The notes: generated by a model from the sequence alone, not told the origin. A stretch of DNA of 64,000 bases from Peribacillus frigoritolerans (GCA_030562215.1 JAUPFL010000001.1:2406501-2470500), one strand, 5' to 3'; shown: positions 28,043 to 38,261, counted from the first letter of the stretch. Made by a program: numbers and translations.

Positions 28043-28335
28043 TTTAGCCACCCTCTTTACTAATAGTATAACATATTTGGCAATCAAAGATGTGTTCAAG
28101 ATATTCAATGAAATATTAGGTTTAAAAAATCAGGCTATGTAAACGGTACTTAGCCCAATTATTTTGAATAAAGAGGAATTTAAGGGTGATGTTTTAGCGA
28201 TTGCAGAAGGTGAAGGGTGAATGTATTTTTAGCTGGATGTCACAATTTGGGATTATGTGGAGTCAGGCTAAAGCGAATAAACCTATCGAAAGCAAGGAGT
28301 CGATATTACTACGGGCTTGTCTGCTTTTTGGGCAT
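28043..28335. other. Region with no supportable gene
   Basis: Short open stretches occur on the plus strand (one begins FKGDVLAIAEGEG near 28178, another runs 28201-28398 into the terminator of the opposite gene), but none has an RBS, a recognised motif or a plausible end. It may be a decayed gene. Confidence 0.3.
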
Positions 28336-28383
28336 GAAAAAAACAGCCACATGTTTCCAAGTAATACAGGGATCACGTGGCTG
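28336..28383 (-). terminator. Terminator of the aminopeptidase gene
   Basis: On the minus strand CAGCCACGTG and CATGTGGCTG form the stem, followed by TTTTTTT. Confidence 0.8.
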
Positions 28384-28419
28384 AAGGTTTTCAAGTGATG
28401 GACGCTTAAAGCCGGCTAA

Positions 28420-29656
28420 TTAAAACGCCCAATCCCCATTACGGAAAACAGGTTCTGAAGTGCCATCCTGTTTGATGCCGTCGATGTTCATTTTTTCCGA
28501 TCCAATCATGAAATCGACATGTGTAAGGCTATCATTCAATCCATTTTCTGCAAGCTCTTCTGGACTCATATTTTTTCCGCCTTCAATGCAGAAAGCATAG
28601 GAGCTGCCGATAGCAAGGTGGTTTGATGCATTTTCATCGAATAATGTATTGAAGAATAAAACATTCGATTGGGAAATCGGTGAGTTGAATGGAACAAGTG
28701 CCACTTCGCCAAGATAGTGTGAACCTTCATCCGTTTCAACCAATTGCTTTAGGATTTCTTCCCCTTCTTCAGCTTTTACCTCAATGATCCGTCCTTCTTT
28801 GAAGGTCACGGAAAAAATTATTGATGATGTTGCCGCCGTAACTAAGTGGTTTCGTGCTGGATACCGTACCGTTAACGCCTGTTTTCAATGGAACTGTAAA
28901 CACTTCTTCGGTGGGCATGTTGGCCATGAATTCATGACCCTGTACGTTAACGCTTCCTGCTCCGACCCAACGGTGTTTGTCGGGTAACTCGATTGTCAGG
29001 TCTGTTCCAGGAGCCGTGTAATGCAATTTTTGGTAATGCTTATCATTTAAATAATCAACCTTTTCATGCAGGGTATCATCGTGTTTTTTCCAGGCTTCCA
29101 CAGGATCCTTCACATCAACACGAACTGCCTTGAAAATGGCTTCCCATAGCAAATCAACTCGTTTTCCTTCTGCCTCTTCTGGGAATACTTTATCAGCCCA
29201 AGCCTTTGAAGGGACGGCAACGATGGACCAGCTCACCTTATCGGATTGCATATACTGACGCCACTTCTTCAGAGCAGTCCCTGATGCTTTTTGGAAGTTG
29301 GCAATCCTTTCAGGATTTACACCTTTCAATAAGTCAGGGCTGGAGGAGATGACGGATAGATAGGCAGCTCCGTTTTCTGCAAGTTCGATCGTTTCTTCTG
29401 CGCGCCATTTTGGATACTCGTGGAACACCTCATCCGGAGCCAGTTCATATTTGGTAAGTGAAACGATATCGTCATTCCAATTGACGATGACATTGCGCGC
29501 ACCGTTCTCATATGCCTTTTTTACAATGAGACGCACAAGGTCAGCGCCTTCTAATGTTGAGTTTACGACAAGGGTTTGATCTTGTTGGATGTTTACGCCG
29601 ACTTTAACGGCAAGTTCTGCATATTTTTCTAAATTCGTTTGAAAATCACTCATCAT
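28420..29656 (-). CDS. ampS: M29 family aminopeptidase (frameshifted near 28808)
   Basis: Cytosolic metallo-aminopeptidase of the thermophilic aminopeptidase family; 411 residues repaired. N-terminal domain MSDFQTNLEKYAELAVKVGV; C-terminal metal-binding segments LGEVALVPFNSPIS, LFDENASNHLAIGSSYAF and DSLTHVDFMIGSEKMNIDG, with the conserved His and Glu/Asp ligands. Here the fault is an extra base: six T's on the coding strand where NNFSVTFKEGR needs five. RBS AAGGAG. Monocistronic. Confidence 0.88.
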
Positions 29657-29960
29657 TTTAAAACTCCTTTTCCATTTTCTACATTTATAATTGTACTTAT
29701 TGTCATATAAAAAGAAACTTTTTACACCGATTATGAAAACTAATCGTATACGATGGAGGTCATGATAACCGGCAAGGAGCTGAATTCAATTCAAATCGGT
29801 TTTGCATCAGCACCTGCAATCTCGTGGCACAAATAAGTCCTCAAGCTCCAGCAGCGATTTTGTCTATCTTGCATTTTACCAAAACTAAAGAAGGAAAGAC
29901 TATTGAAAAGGTTTGAATAGTTGAATAATTTAATGATTAGTACACTGAATCAATGGACTG
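29657..29960. other. Intergenic region, no gene seen
   Basis: 304 nt between divergently read DNA of the aminopeptidase gene and the terminator of the aldehyde dehydrogenase gene. It must hold the minus-strand promoter of the aminopeptidase near 29700. No ORF with RBS and no repeat recognised. Confidence 0.4.
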
Positions 29961-29963
29961 AAA

Positions 29964-29990
29964 GAAGAGGGCCTCTTTGAGACCCTCTTC
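29964..29990 (-). terminator. Terminator of the aldehyde dehydrogenase gene
   Basis: GAAGAGGG and CCCTCTTC form an 8-bp stem; on the minus strand TTTC follows. Weak but well placed. Confidence 0.6.
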
Positions 29991-30004
29991 CTTAATAGAG
30001 TAAA

Positions 30005-31490
30005 TCACCTACCTAAATTAATCCAGACGCTTTTCACTTCAGAATAGTTTTCCAGTGCATAAGATCCCATTTCACGTCCGATTCCGGATTGTTTGTAGCC
30101 GCCGAACGGGGAAGCTGCGTCGAAAGCGTTATAACAGTTCACCCATACTGTACCGGCACGGAGTTTCCCTGCAACATAATGGGCATTGGCTATGTCGCTT
30201 GTCCATAAGCCGGCAGCCAAACCATATTCACTGGCATTTGCACGGTTAATGACATCATCTAAATCCTCGAATGGCATTGCCGCTATGACCGGTCCGAAAA
30301 TTTCTTCTTTGGCGATCGTCATATCCTCTTCAACACCGGCGAATATAGTAGGAGAAACAAAGTAGCCTTGTTCACCCGGTTTATTTCCGCCGACAAGAAC
30401 TTCCGCACCCTCGTTTTTCCCTTTTTCAATATAGCCCATTACCCTATTTTGCTGCTCCTCGGAAACAAGCGGTCCAATTTGTGTACTTGGATCTAGGCCA
30501 ATCCCTTGTTTGATGTTTTTTGCATGGCTGGCCATATCGGCAACAACATTATCATAATGTTTCTTTTGAATATAAACCCTTGAACCGGCACAGCATACCT
30601 GACCTTGGTTAAACATGACCCCATTCAAAGCTCCAGGGATGGCTTTTGAGAAATCAGCATCAGGCAGGATGATATTTGGCGATTTCCACCAAGTTCCAAT
30701 GTGACCCGTTTCAATGAATATGAAGCGGAGCGCATGATCAATTTTCCAACTTCGGTCGAACCGGTAAATGCAATTTTATTTACTTGCGGATGGTCGACAA
30801 GCGCTTGTCCAGCGGTTTCACCAAAACCGGGAACGATATTGACGACCCCATCAGGGAAACCGGCTTCAGCCAATAATTCAGCCAGGTAAAGAGCGGAAAG
30901 CGGTGTTTGCTCAGCAGGCTTTAGTATGACCGTACAACCTGTAGCAAGTGCCGCTCCCAGTTTCCACATCGCCATAAGAAGCGGAAAGTTCCATGGGATG
31001 ATTTGGCCGACAACACCAACAGCCTCGTGTTTTGTGTAGTTAAAATAATTTCCGCTTACCGGGATGGTCTGTCCGACAATCTTGGTGGACCAGCCAGCAA
31101 AATATCTCATATGTTCTATTGCTAAAGGAATATCGGCATTGGTAGTTTCAATGATTGGTTTACCATTATCCAACGTTTCCAATTGAGCAAGTTCAGTTTT
31201 ATTTTCTTCCATTAAATCGGCTAGTTTATACATAAGTCTACTGCGTGCAGCTGCGCTCATTCTTGACCAAGGACCTTCATCGAATGCTTTGCGTGCAGCT
31301 TTGACCGCTAAGTCGATATCTTCTTTATCAGCTTCATAAACATCGGCAAGTTTTTGTCCTGTAGCAGGATTAGGAGTGGAGAAGGTTTTTTTGAAGCACT
31401 TTCTACAAACTGACCATTAATATAGAGCTTTTTTGGTCCTGTTAAAAATTTTTGCAGCTTTCCACTTACTTCTAACGTTAGATTTGTCAT
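30005..31490 (-). CDS. dhaS: NAD(P)-dependent aldehyde dehydrogenase (two frameshifts)
   Basis: About 495 residues repaired, like B. subtilis DhaS. Motifs: [12 protein letters not shown] cofactor loop, FTGSTEVGK, catalytic Glu in TLELGGKSPNI, catalytic Cys in [12 protein letters not shown], and EEIFGPV. Bases are missing near 31391 (A-run; repair reads [17 protein letters not shown]) and near 30688 (repair reads [14 protein letters not shown]). RBS AGGAGGG. Oxidises aldehydes to acids; the physiological aldehyde is unknown. Confidence 0.9.
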
Positions 31491-31656
31491 TAATTACCCT
31501 CCTGAATAAAATGATTATCTTGGGCAAAACATGATGACTTATTGTTAACGCTATGATTGCCAATTTTTATGATAAATGAAAAAAGGGAATATTCAATCTA
31601 TAACATTCGACAGAATATCCAAGATTTCTTCATCATTTTAAAAATGAAGTATTTTT

Positions 31657-31666
31657 TGTCATGACA
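31657..31666. promoter_or_regulatory. Palindrome upstream of niaP (candidate NiaR operator)
   Basis: TGTCATGACA, a perfect 10-bp palindrome about 90 nt before the niaP start, near a -10-like TACTAT (31675). niaP genes in Firmicutes are commonly repressed by NiaR with niacin; calling this the NiaR site is inference from position. Confidence 0.35.
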
Positions 31667-31757
31667 TGTGTAATTACTATAGCAAAAATGAAAGTTAATA
31701 GTTAAAATGAATAAGGGTAAAATAACAAGAAGGTCTGAAGTTCTTCAGGAGGAATAT

Positions 31758-32961
31758 ATGGGAAATGATGCGAAAATGATATCGCAGCGTAAGTTACTTG
31801 GTGTTGCGGGTCTTGGTTGGATGTTCGATGCACTTGATGTCGGTATGCTTTCCTTCATCATTGTTGCATTAAAACAGGATTGGAACTTAACCAGTGAGCA
31901 GGTTGGCTGGATCGGGAGCATAAACTCCATAGGAATGGCTGTTGGCGCCGTATTCTTTGGTGCGATGGCCGACAGGGTCGGACGAAAGAATGTCTTCATC
32001 ATTACATTATTATTGTTTTCGATCGCAAGTGGCCTGTCTGCAGCAGTCAGTACACTCAGCTTGTTCTTGATATTGCGGTTTTTGATTGGAATGGGACTTG
32101 GGGAGAACTCCCGGTTGCCTCGACATTGGTCTCTGAAAGTGTTGAAGCGAGTAAAAGGGGAAGGGTCGTCGTACTTCTTGAAAGCTTTTGGGCGGTTGGC
32201 TGGATTTTGGCAGCACTCATATCCTATTTCATTATACCGGCTTATGGTTGGCGGGTTGCATTGTTATTGAGCGCAGTTCCAGCTTTATATGCTCTGTATC
32301 TGCGCTTGAAACTGCCGGATTCACCGAAGTATACGGAACTTGAAAAAAGCAGAGACCATCTGTATTAAGCAATATGAAAAGCGTCTGGAAAAAGGAATAC
32401 TCCCGTCAGACCCTTGTATTGTGGATTCTATGGTTTTGCGTGGTCTTTTCCTATTATGGGATGTTTTTATGGCTGCCAAGTGTGATGGTCCTAAAAGGCT
32501 TCAGCATGATTCAAAGTTTTGAATATGTTTTGATCATGACGCTTGCACAGCTTCCGGGCTATTTTTCAGCTGCATGGCTGATAGAGAAGATGGGACGTAA
32601 ATTCGTTTTGATCACGTACTTAATTGGAACGGCAGTCAGTGCCTTTTTCTTTGGATCGGCAGAGGGGCTGGCACTGCTGATAGTTTCCGGGATGTTCCTA
32701 TCTTTCTTCAACCTAGGGGCATGGGGTGCACTTTATGCGTATACACCTGAGCAGTATCCAACAGCAGTTCGCGGTACGGGTGCTGGGTTAGCTGCAGGGG
32801 TCGGAAGGATTGGCGGTGTCCTGGGACCGTTGCTTGTAGGGTATTTAGTTGCCGCAGACACCCCGATTTCATCGATTTTCACCCTATTTACAATTGCTAT
32901 TCTAGTGGGTGCAGTTGCCGTAGCTTTTGGGAAGGAAACAAAGAATACCGTTTTGACATAA
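31758..32961 (+). CDS. niaP: Niacin permease NiaP, MFS (two frameshifts)
   Basis: 401 residues repaired, 12 membrane segments. Very similar to B. subtilis NiaP (YceI) as I recall it: SQRKLLGVAGLGWMFDALDVG at the N-terminus, ADRVGRKNVF MFS loop, GELPVASTLVSESVEA after repair, LPGYFSAAWLIEKMGRKF, and AYTPEQYPTAVRGTGAGLA. Bases are missing near 32103 (CTTGGGGAG) and in the A-run near 32345. RBS AGGAGG. Imports nicotinate or nicotinamide for NAD salvage. Confidence 0.88.
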
Positions 32962-33001
32962 ACAAAAGGAGGGGACTGTATACAGTCTCCTCCCTTTGTT
33001 T
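32960..33001. terminator. Bidirectional terminator between niaP and thiE
   Basis: AAACAAAAGGAGGGGACTGT pairs with ACAGTCTCCTCCCTTTGTTT; A- and T-rich ends serve both strands. It overlaps the last bases of thiE. Confidence 0.9.
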
Positions 33002-33631
33002 AATTAAAGTCCTTAATTATTTTTAAAAGGGATTCGGAGGCAGTCTTCGGATTATCTGCATTCATGATGGCCGATACGACTGCGGCACCGGATAGCCCGC
33101 TATCAGAAAGAGAGGAAATGTTACCGGCAGAGATACCACCGATGGCTACTGCGGGAATGGAAACGCTGCGGCAAATTTCCCCCAAATCCTCAAGGGCCAT
33201 TAGGGTTGCATCTTGTTTGGTCTTGGTAGGGAAAACGGAACCGACTCCGATATAGTCCGCTCCATTTCGTTCGGCTTCGAGAGCTTCTTCAAGAGTGGAG
33301 ACAGATACACCGACAATCATATCTTCAGGAACCATTTTTTGACGACAGGCAGTGGAAGGTCATCTTGCCCAATATGAATTCCGTCCGCTCCAACCGCAAG
33401 TGCTATATCCACCCGGTCATTGATGATAAGGGGAATGGACAGCTCATTCAATAACTGTTTTAATGCAGATGCTTTTTTATAAAAGGAGAGGGAGGAATTG
33501 TTTTTCTCTCTAAGTTGTACGATCGAGGCTCCTCCTGAAACGGATTCTGCAATGATTTTGGTCAATTCTTCTATTGCTATGGACTCTTCCGTAACTAAAT
33601 ACAGGCTTAAATCAATTTGGGACTTCTTCAT
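33000..33631 (-). CDS. thiE: Thiamine-phosphate synthase (frameshifted near 33337)
   Basis: Joins HMP-diphosphate and thiazole phosphate to thiamine monophosphate. 210 residues repaired, TIM barrel. Motifs: VQLREKN near residue 40, LIINDRVDIALAVGADGIHIGQDDLP, GVSVSTLEEALEAERNGADYIGVGSVFPT and GGISAGN. An A is missing in the A-run of VVKKMVPEDM. Last gene of the thi operon; it overlaps thiM by 20 nt. Confidence 0.93.
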
Positions 33632-34427
33632 TTAATTTCACCTCGTTCATCCAGATTTCCTTATCCATTCTTGATATCGCATCGATTAATCGCACACGAA
33701 AAGTACCTGTTCCTTCATCCTTTTGAAGGTTTGCGGCTGCTAGTTCCCCTGAAATGCTCATGGTTGAGATACCGGCAATTGCTGCAGAATAAAAATCATC
33801 GGTGACACCGGAAAAAGTGCCGATAAGAGCTGTGGACATGCAACCGGTGCCTGTAACATTAGTTAAAAGGAGGTTCCCGTTATCGATGATGGACGTATGT
33901 TTTCCATCGCTGACCGCATCCTTAGCTCCGCTGACCACGATGATGCTATTCAATTCATTTGCCGCTCGTGCAGCCAGCTCTGCATTGCTAATCGAAAGTT
34001 CTCCCGAATCCACCCCGCGTGTAACGGTATCCCCACCCATCAATGAAAGGATTTCACTCGCATTTCCGCGAATGATTTGGAAAGTAACCTTACTTAGGAG
34101 CTCTTTGACTTGCTCTGTACGATAGGAGGTGGCACCAACTCCAACCGGGTCCAAAATGACCGGGATATCCAGGGCATTTGCCGTTTTACCGGCGATCTCC
34201 ATTGCTTCCAAAGCTTTATCATCGATCGTACCGAAATTCAGGACCAATGCATCTGCTAATTTGACCATATCCGCCACTTCTCTTGGGCTCGATGTCATTA
34301 CTGGTGAACCACCGATGGCAAGGGTGGCATTTGCACAGTCATTGACCGTAACAAAGTTGGTGATTTGGTGAACGAGTGGTTTTCTTTCTCTTACCTTCAT
34401 AAATAAATCGGCTGAAGAAACCTTCAT
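33612..34427 (-). CDS. thiM: Hydroxyethylthiazole kinase
   Basis: 271 residues, intact. Ribokinase-like fold with PLVHQITNFVTVNDCANATLAIGGSPVM at the substrate side, VILDPVGVGAT, RGNASEI and the phosphate loop TNVTGTGCMSTALIGTF. Phosphorylates salvaged thiazole alcohol for ThiE. Its ATG probably overlaps the thiD stop (ATGA). Confidence 0.95.
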   Translation of the reverse strand: MKVSSADLFMKVRERKPLVHQITNFVTVNDCANATLAIGGSPVMTSSPREVADMVKLADALVLNFGTIDDKALEAMEIAGKTANALDIPVILDPVGVGATSYRTEQVKELLSKVTFQIIRGNASEILSLMGGDTVTRGVDSGELSISNAELAARAANELNSIIVVSGAKDAVSDGKHTSIIDNGNLLLTNVTGTGCMSTALIGTFSGVTDDFYSAAIAGISTMSISGELAAANLQKDEGTGTFRVRLIDAISRMDKEIWMNEVKLNEEVPN

Positions 34428-35226
34428 AACAAGTCACTCCGTTCTTTTTTGAATATGAATGAAAATGGTGGACTGGCCCATGACCTTTACCGATTGAAAA
34501 GCTATTGCGTATTGCTTCGGATATATAGGTCTTGGCTTGTTCGATCGACACTTGCAATGGCAGTCCGTTTGCCAGGTTTGATGTAATGGCGGAAGATAGG
34601 GTACAGCCCGTACCATGAGTGTTTTTGTATGAATGCGCTCTCCCTTGATCCAGTGGAAGTCAGTCCCATCATAAAAAGATCATTTGGATTTCCTGCTGCA
34701 TGGCCCCTTTAAGTAAAACGGCTTTGGGACCCATTTCTTGTATTGAAATGCATGCCCTGTAGAAATCTTGTTTCGTCCGAATCGAGAAGCCAGTAAGTAC
34801 TTCCGCTTCCGGTACATTTGGTGTAACAAGTGTTGCAAGCGGAAGCAACTCCATTTTTAAGGCAGAGACAGCCTTTTCGTCGAGCAAATGGTGGCCGCTT
34901 TTGGAAATCATGACAGGGTCAAGGATAACGATGGCAGGCATGAAGGCTTTAAGGGACGCAGCGACCGTTTCCACGATTTCTTTTGATCCAAGCATGCCTA
35001 TTTTTACTGCATCGACACGAATATCTTCAAATATAGCTGCAATTTGATCCGATATGATAGCAGTTTCAATTGGCTGTACTGAACGGACTTCCATTGTGTT
35101 TTGTGCGGTTACGGCTGTGATGGCGGACATTCCAAATACACCATGTGCAGAAAATGTTTTTAAATCCGCTTGTATTCCAGCACCGCCCCCTGAATCAGAG
35201 CCGGCGATGGTTAATGCTGTTTTCAT
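34424..35226 (-). CDS. thiD: Hydroxymethylpyrimidine (phosphate) kinase (two or three frameshifts)
   Basis: About 267 residues repaired, normal for ThiD. Motifs: [53 protein letters not shown] and, after repair, [20 protein letters not shown]. Breaks lie near 34690 (type not determined) and 34623 (missing A). A third in the A-run near 34443 would place the stop at 34424-34426, overlapping the thiM start; otherwise the frame runs into thiM. Phosphorylates HMP to HMP-PP. Confidence 0.88.
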
Positions 35227-35718
35227 AAAAAAACCCCTTCATATAATTATTTTTTATCAGTATTTTAAGTAATATGAAAGCTAAAATCGCACCTGCGAAT
35301 GAACTGAACATAAAAGCCGGTAAAAAACCAAAAAGAGCAGCTTTTTCTCCCAATAGGAGGGTTGCAAGTGGATAACAGGCTAGGGAACCGAGAATGCCGG
35401 TCCCGATCACTTCCCTAAACAGGCGAATTTTAAGCTTTGTGTTTTTCGGTAAAGGATGGCAGCCAAAAGTGCACCGATCATGCTTCCGGGAAAGGCGAAA
35501 ATTGAACCGGTACCAGACATGTTTCTAATGATGGAAACTAAAAAAGCTTGTGTTACAGCATAGGCAGGCCCCAATAGAACAGCCGTCAGGACATTTGCCA
35601 GATGCTGAATAGGAAAGATTTTTGCAAATCCTGCAGGTATGAAAATAAATGAACTGGTCAGCGTCGTTAAAGCCGTGATCATGGCAGTCAACGTCAGTTT
35701 CTTGATAGGATTCATCAT
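35195..35718 (-). CDS. thiW: Thiazole-type ECF transporter S component ThiW (frameshifted near 35410)
   Basis: 174 residues repaired, five to six hydrophobic segments: [59 protein letters not shown] and, after the break, [22 protein letters not shown] component for uptake of a thiamine precursor, probably hydroxyethylthiazole, working with a shared ECF module not in this window. The stop at 35195 overlaps thiD by 32 nt; one extra T in the T7 run near 35230 would instead give an ATGA overlap. Confidence 0.82.
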
Positions 35719-35727
35719 GTCATCCAC

Positions 35728-36417
35728 CTACAGCGGCCAATCCTGCTCATTTTGAACCATATCCCAGAATAAATATTCATATCGGGAAGTAACCAAAAAG
35801 TGCTTTTCTAATCTAAGAAGTTCCTTTTCAGGCATGCCTTCCGTCAATTCTTCCAACAAAGCGATCAGCCACTTATGTGCTTCCCCGAATTCAGGAGACG
35901 AATAGGACCTTATCCAATCTGCGTAGCGGTTGTTTTCCAAAGCTGCTCCATTTTGTTCTTTTAATAGCAAACCGATTTCATAATAATCCCAAGCGCAGGG
36001 CAGGAGACAGGCGATCAAGTCTGCCAAAGTCCCATGCTGAGCTGCATTTAACATGTAACCTGTATAGGCTAAAGTGGTTGGAGTAGGTTCTGTATTTTCC
36101 AATTCCTTGGAACTGATCCCGAATTTGGAAGCATAATGCCGATGGATATCCATTTCCACTTGAAGGGTTTCATTTAAAATATTCGCAAACTTTGCCATGG
36201 TTTCGATGTTATGGGCTTTGATGACACCTAAAGCAAAGAGCTTGGAATAATCCATGAGATAGATATAATCCTGTTTCAGGTAATAGGCAAATTTCTTTTC
36301 AGGAAGCGTGCCGTTTCCAATTGCCTGGACAAAGGGATGTGAATGGTTCCTTTTCCAAATCTCTTTTGCCCTTGCATGCAGTCTATCACTGAATGTTTCT
36401 AATTTTGTATTCTCCAT
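35728..36417 (-). CDS. tenA: Aminopyrimidine aminohydrolase / thiaminase II
   Basis: 229 residues, intact, all-helical. Hydrolyses base-degraded thiamine pyrimidine to HMP for salvage. Typical features: HPFVQAIGNGTLPEKKFAYYLKQDYIYL with the substrate Asp and Tyr, ACLLPCAWDYYEIG with the catalytic Cys, and the final Glu region SRYEYLFWDMV. First gene of the operon, 40 nt after the TPP riboswitch terminator, RBS AGGAGG. Confidence 0.93.
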   Translation of the reverse strand: MENTKLETFSDRLHARAKEIWKRNHSHPFVQAIGNGTLPEKKFAYYLKQDYIYLMDYSKLFALGVIKAHNIETMAKFANILNETLQVEMDIHRHYASKFGISSKELENTEPTPTTLAYTGYMLNAAQHGTLADLIACLLPCAWDYYEIGLLLKEQNGAALENNRYADWIRSYSSPEFGEAHKWLIALLEELTEGMPEKELLRLEKHFLVTSRYEYLFWDMVQNEQDWPL

Positions 36418-36454
36418 TGTTCATCCTCCTTTAGAATGGATCCCTTTGTTAAAT

Positions 36455-36485
36455 AAAAAACCCCGTTCCTGAATACGGAACGGGG
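36455..36485 (-). terminator. Expression-platform terminator of the TPP riboswitch
   Basis: On the minus strand CCCCGTTCC and GGAACGGGG form the stem, followed by TTTTTTATTT. It lies between the aptamer and tenA. Confidence 0.9.
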
Positions 36486-36517
36486 TAGATGGATATAGTC
36501 TGTAAATGGACGATATC

Positions 36518-36612
36518 ATCCACTTCCCTCCGCCGGTATGAGCCGGTTCAGGTTCAAAGGGTCCGGAACTAATTCCATCTCAGTCTTAAAAAAGACTCCC
36601 CTAGTGGTGTGA
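36518..36612 (-). ncRNA. TPP (THI-box) riboswitch
   Basis: Read on the minus strand, the aptamer shows ACTAGGGGAGTC, then ACTGAGATGGA, then ACCCTTTGAACCTGA and CCGGCGGAGGGAAGTGG, the conserved thi-box blocks in order. With the terminator at 36455-36485 it would switch off tenA-thiW-thiD-thiM-thiE when TPP is plentiful. Confidence 0.95.
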
Positions 36613-36714
36613 ATTGTATGTAATTACTGACATCATATCAGAAAGACAAGAAAATGCAATACGTATTTGAAACAGGGATCCCTTTATTCCAGGAAAAAAG
36701 GGAGAACCAGGTAA

Positions 36715-36743
36715 TTGACTTTTGATGATTATTAGGATAGAAT
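36715..36743 (+). promoter_or_regulatory. Sigma-A promoter of the SAM riboswitch RNA
   Basis: TTGACT at 36715-36720, 17-nt spacer, TAGAAT at 36738-36743. Start near 36750, about 20 nt before the aptamer. Confidence 0.7.
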
Positions 36744-36768
36744 CATTTCTACATCATTATATATCGAA

Positions 36769-36873
36769 TTCTTATCCAGAGAGGTGGAGGGACTTGGCCC
36801 TAAGAAACCTCGGCAGCGGACCCATTTTGGGAACTGTGCTAAATCCAACAAGCATATGCTTGGAAGATAAGAA
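36769..36873 (+). ncRNA. SAM-I (S-box) riboswitch without a downstream methionine gene
   Basis: P1 is TTCTTATC / GATAAGAA. Conserved core blocks: CCAGAGAGGTGGAGGGACTT, GGCCC, GAAACCTCGGCAGC, a P3 stem CCCATTTTGGG, and AAATCC before a P4 stem CAAGCATATGCTTG. The antiterminator TAAGAAGA / TCTTCTTA and the terminator at 36893 are intact. The next gene (fbpA-like, 37049) is not a known S-box target. Confidence 0.95.
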
Positions 36874-36892
36874 GAGCCGTACGGATACTGTC

Positions 36893-36927
36893 AGCCTCTT
36901 CTTAAATTGGAAGGGGCTTTTATTTTT
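36893..36927 (+). terminator. Expression-platform terminator of the SAM riboswitch
   Basis: AGCCTCTTC pairs with GGAAGGGGCT (one wobble), followed by TTTATTTTT. TCTTCTTA in its 5' arm can instead pair with the 3' strand of P1. Confidence 0.88.
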
Positions 36928-37048
36928 GGGAAATAACGTTTAGTGACATAATAGAAAAGGTATATATAATTTGGTGAAATCAAACAAGTTGATAAAGTTT
37001 AGCTAACTAGAAGCAGGCTCAAGGACGACTAGGAAAGGAGCCATTTAC

Positions 37049-37237
37049 ATGGCAGAATTATTTAAGAGGATTGAACAGAGGAAGGCAAAGCTCATTGAAG
37101 AGCTATTGGCCAATGGAGTATACAAAACCTCTGATGAAAGGCACCTTTATGATGCCCCATTAAAAGTACTTGAAGATGAATATAAGATTGTTATAAATAG
37201 ACCCAATAACGAGTCACCTTCTGAATGGATGACATAG
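37049..37237 (+). CDS. Fur-regulated basic protein FbpA-like
   Basis: 62 residues: ELFKRIEQRKAKLIEELLANGVYKTSDERHLYDAPLKVLEDEY, matching the short FbpA family, in B. subtilis an iron-sparing partner of the FsrA small RNA. RBS GAAAGGAG. I see no clear Fur box upstream. It is the first gene behind the SAM riboswitch but about 120 nt beyond its terminator. Confidence 0.7.
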   Translation: MAELFKRIEQRKAKLIEELLANGVYKTSDERHLYDAPLKVLEDEYKIVINRPNNESPSEWMT

Positions 37238-37283
37238 TAAGCGATATACTATATTTTTGGTTCATGGATAAGGGATATGATGT

Positions 37284-37319
37284 AAGCATTCGCAGTCTAC
37301 ACTAGTGGATGCTTTTTTG
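37284..37319 (+). terminator. Rho-independent terminator
   Basis: AAGCAT and ATGCTT with a long inner part partly pairing, then TTTT. Behind the fbpA-like gene. Confidence 0.6.
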
Positions 37320-37489
37320 CGTTTAATAGAAAACGACACAAAATATACATAATTAAAGAGTGGAATAGGTGTTTTGTCACATTTGACCTATAAAATAACA
37401 CATTTAATTCCTGGAAAATAGTTGATTTTAACTAGTGGTTTCATTATGATGAAAGTGTAAAAATATTGAATAAATGGGAGGTGGCTATA

Positions 37490-37684
37490 ATGCCTTGCCG
37501 TAAGGTAACTGTAGAAAAAGTAGAAGAAAAGAGACAGGAAATGATAAAGTTGGGAGCGATTTACGGCTTAACAAGTCTGGTAACTGTTCAAGCCAGTCAA
37601 GAATTGGATAGGCTATTAAATGCATTAGCAAGTAAAAGGGATTCTGAGTATTTTTCCTTTCAAAAAGCAAATAGGTATTTTTAA
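37490..37684 (+). CDS. Spo0E-like aspartyl-phosphate phosphatase
   Basis: 64 residues, two-helix hairpin. VEEKRQEMIKLGAIYGLTSLVTVQASQELDRLLN is the Spo0E family core; the SQELD motif carries the residues that remove phosphate from Spo0A~P. RBS GGGAGGTGG. Supports a spore-forming host and would act against sporulation initiation. Confidence 0.88.
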   Translation: MPCRKVTVEKVEEKRQEMIKLGAIYGLTSLVTVQASQELDRLLNALASKRDSEYFSFQKANRYF

Positions 37685-37754
37685 ATTAGCCAATTCGACC
37701 TGTATTAATCTGAAAAAGCTACTGCTCAAGGCAATAGCTCTAAAGAATTATATA

Positions 37755-38261
37755 TTAAATATCGACACGTTTACCAAGAATGATCAAATCCCGCTCAATG
37801 CCATCCAGCTCGGCAACTTGAGGTAAATGTGCCCATTCTTCAAACCCAAATTTGGAAAAAAGCTTAAGGCTCGGTGCATTGTGGGCGAAAATGAAACCCA
37901 ATAAAGTCTTAATACCTAATTTTGGACATAATTCAATTGCCTTTCGAATCGAAATTTGTCCGATTCCTTTTCCCCGGAAATAATCATCAATATAAATGCT
38001 GATTTCCGCAGTGGACTTATATGCCGGTCGGCCATAGAAGGATTGAAAGCTCATCCATCCAGCAGTTTTCCCTTCTATAGTAATGATATATAGCGGTCTA
38101 CTTTCTGAATGATGTTCCTCAAACCATTTAACCCTCGATTGGACGGATACAGGTTCCGTATCTGCCGTGACCATTCTTGAAGCAATTGTCGAATTATATA
38201 TTTCAACAATTCTGGGTAGATCAGATAGTTCTGCCTCTCTAAACTCTATGTTCTCTTCCAT
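37755..38261 (-). CDS. GNAT N-acetyltransferase, phosphinothricin-acetyltransferase type
   Basis: 168 residues, intact. [22 protein letters not shown] at the N-terminus, [21 protein letters not shown] with the acetyl-CoA pyrophosphate loop (RGKGIG), and [22 protein letters not shown]. Looks like the YwnH/PAT subgroup acting on amino-acid-like amines; substrate not determined. Confidence 0.82.
   Translation of the reverse strand: MEENIEFREAELSDLPRIVEIYNSTIASRMVTADTEPVSVQSRVKWFEEHHSESRPLYIITIEGKTAGWMSFQSFYGRPAYKSTAEISIYIDDYFRGKGIGQISIRKAIELCPKLGIKTLLGFIFAHNAPSLKLFSKFGFEEWAHLPQVAELDGIERDLIILGKRVDI

Noticed and set aside
28201..28398. 65-codon plus-strand ORF before the aminopeptidase terminator
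   Set aside because: No RBS, no recognisable motif, and its end overlaps the terminator of the opposite gene.
36722..36943. 73-codon ORF across the SAM riboswitch
   Set aside because: It overlaps the aptamer and terminator exactly and has no RBS; the RNA structure explains the sequence.
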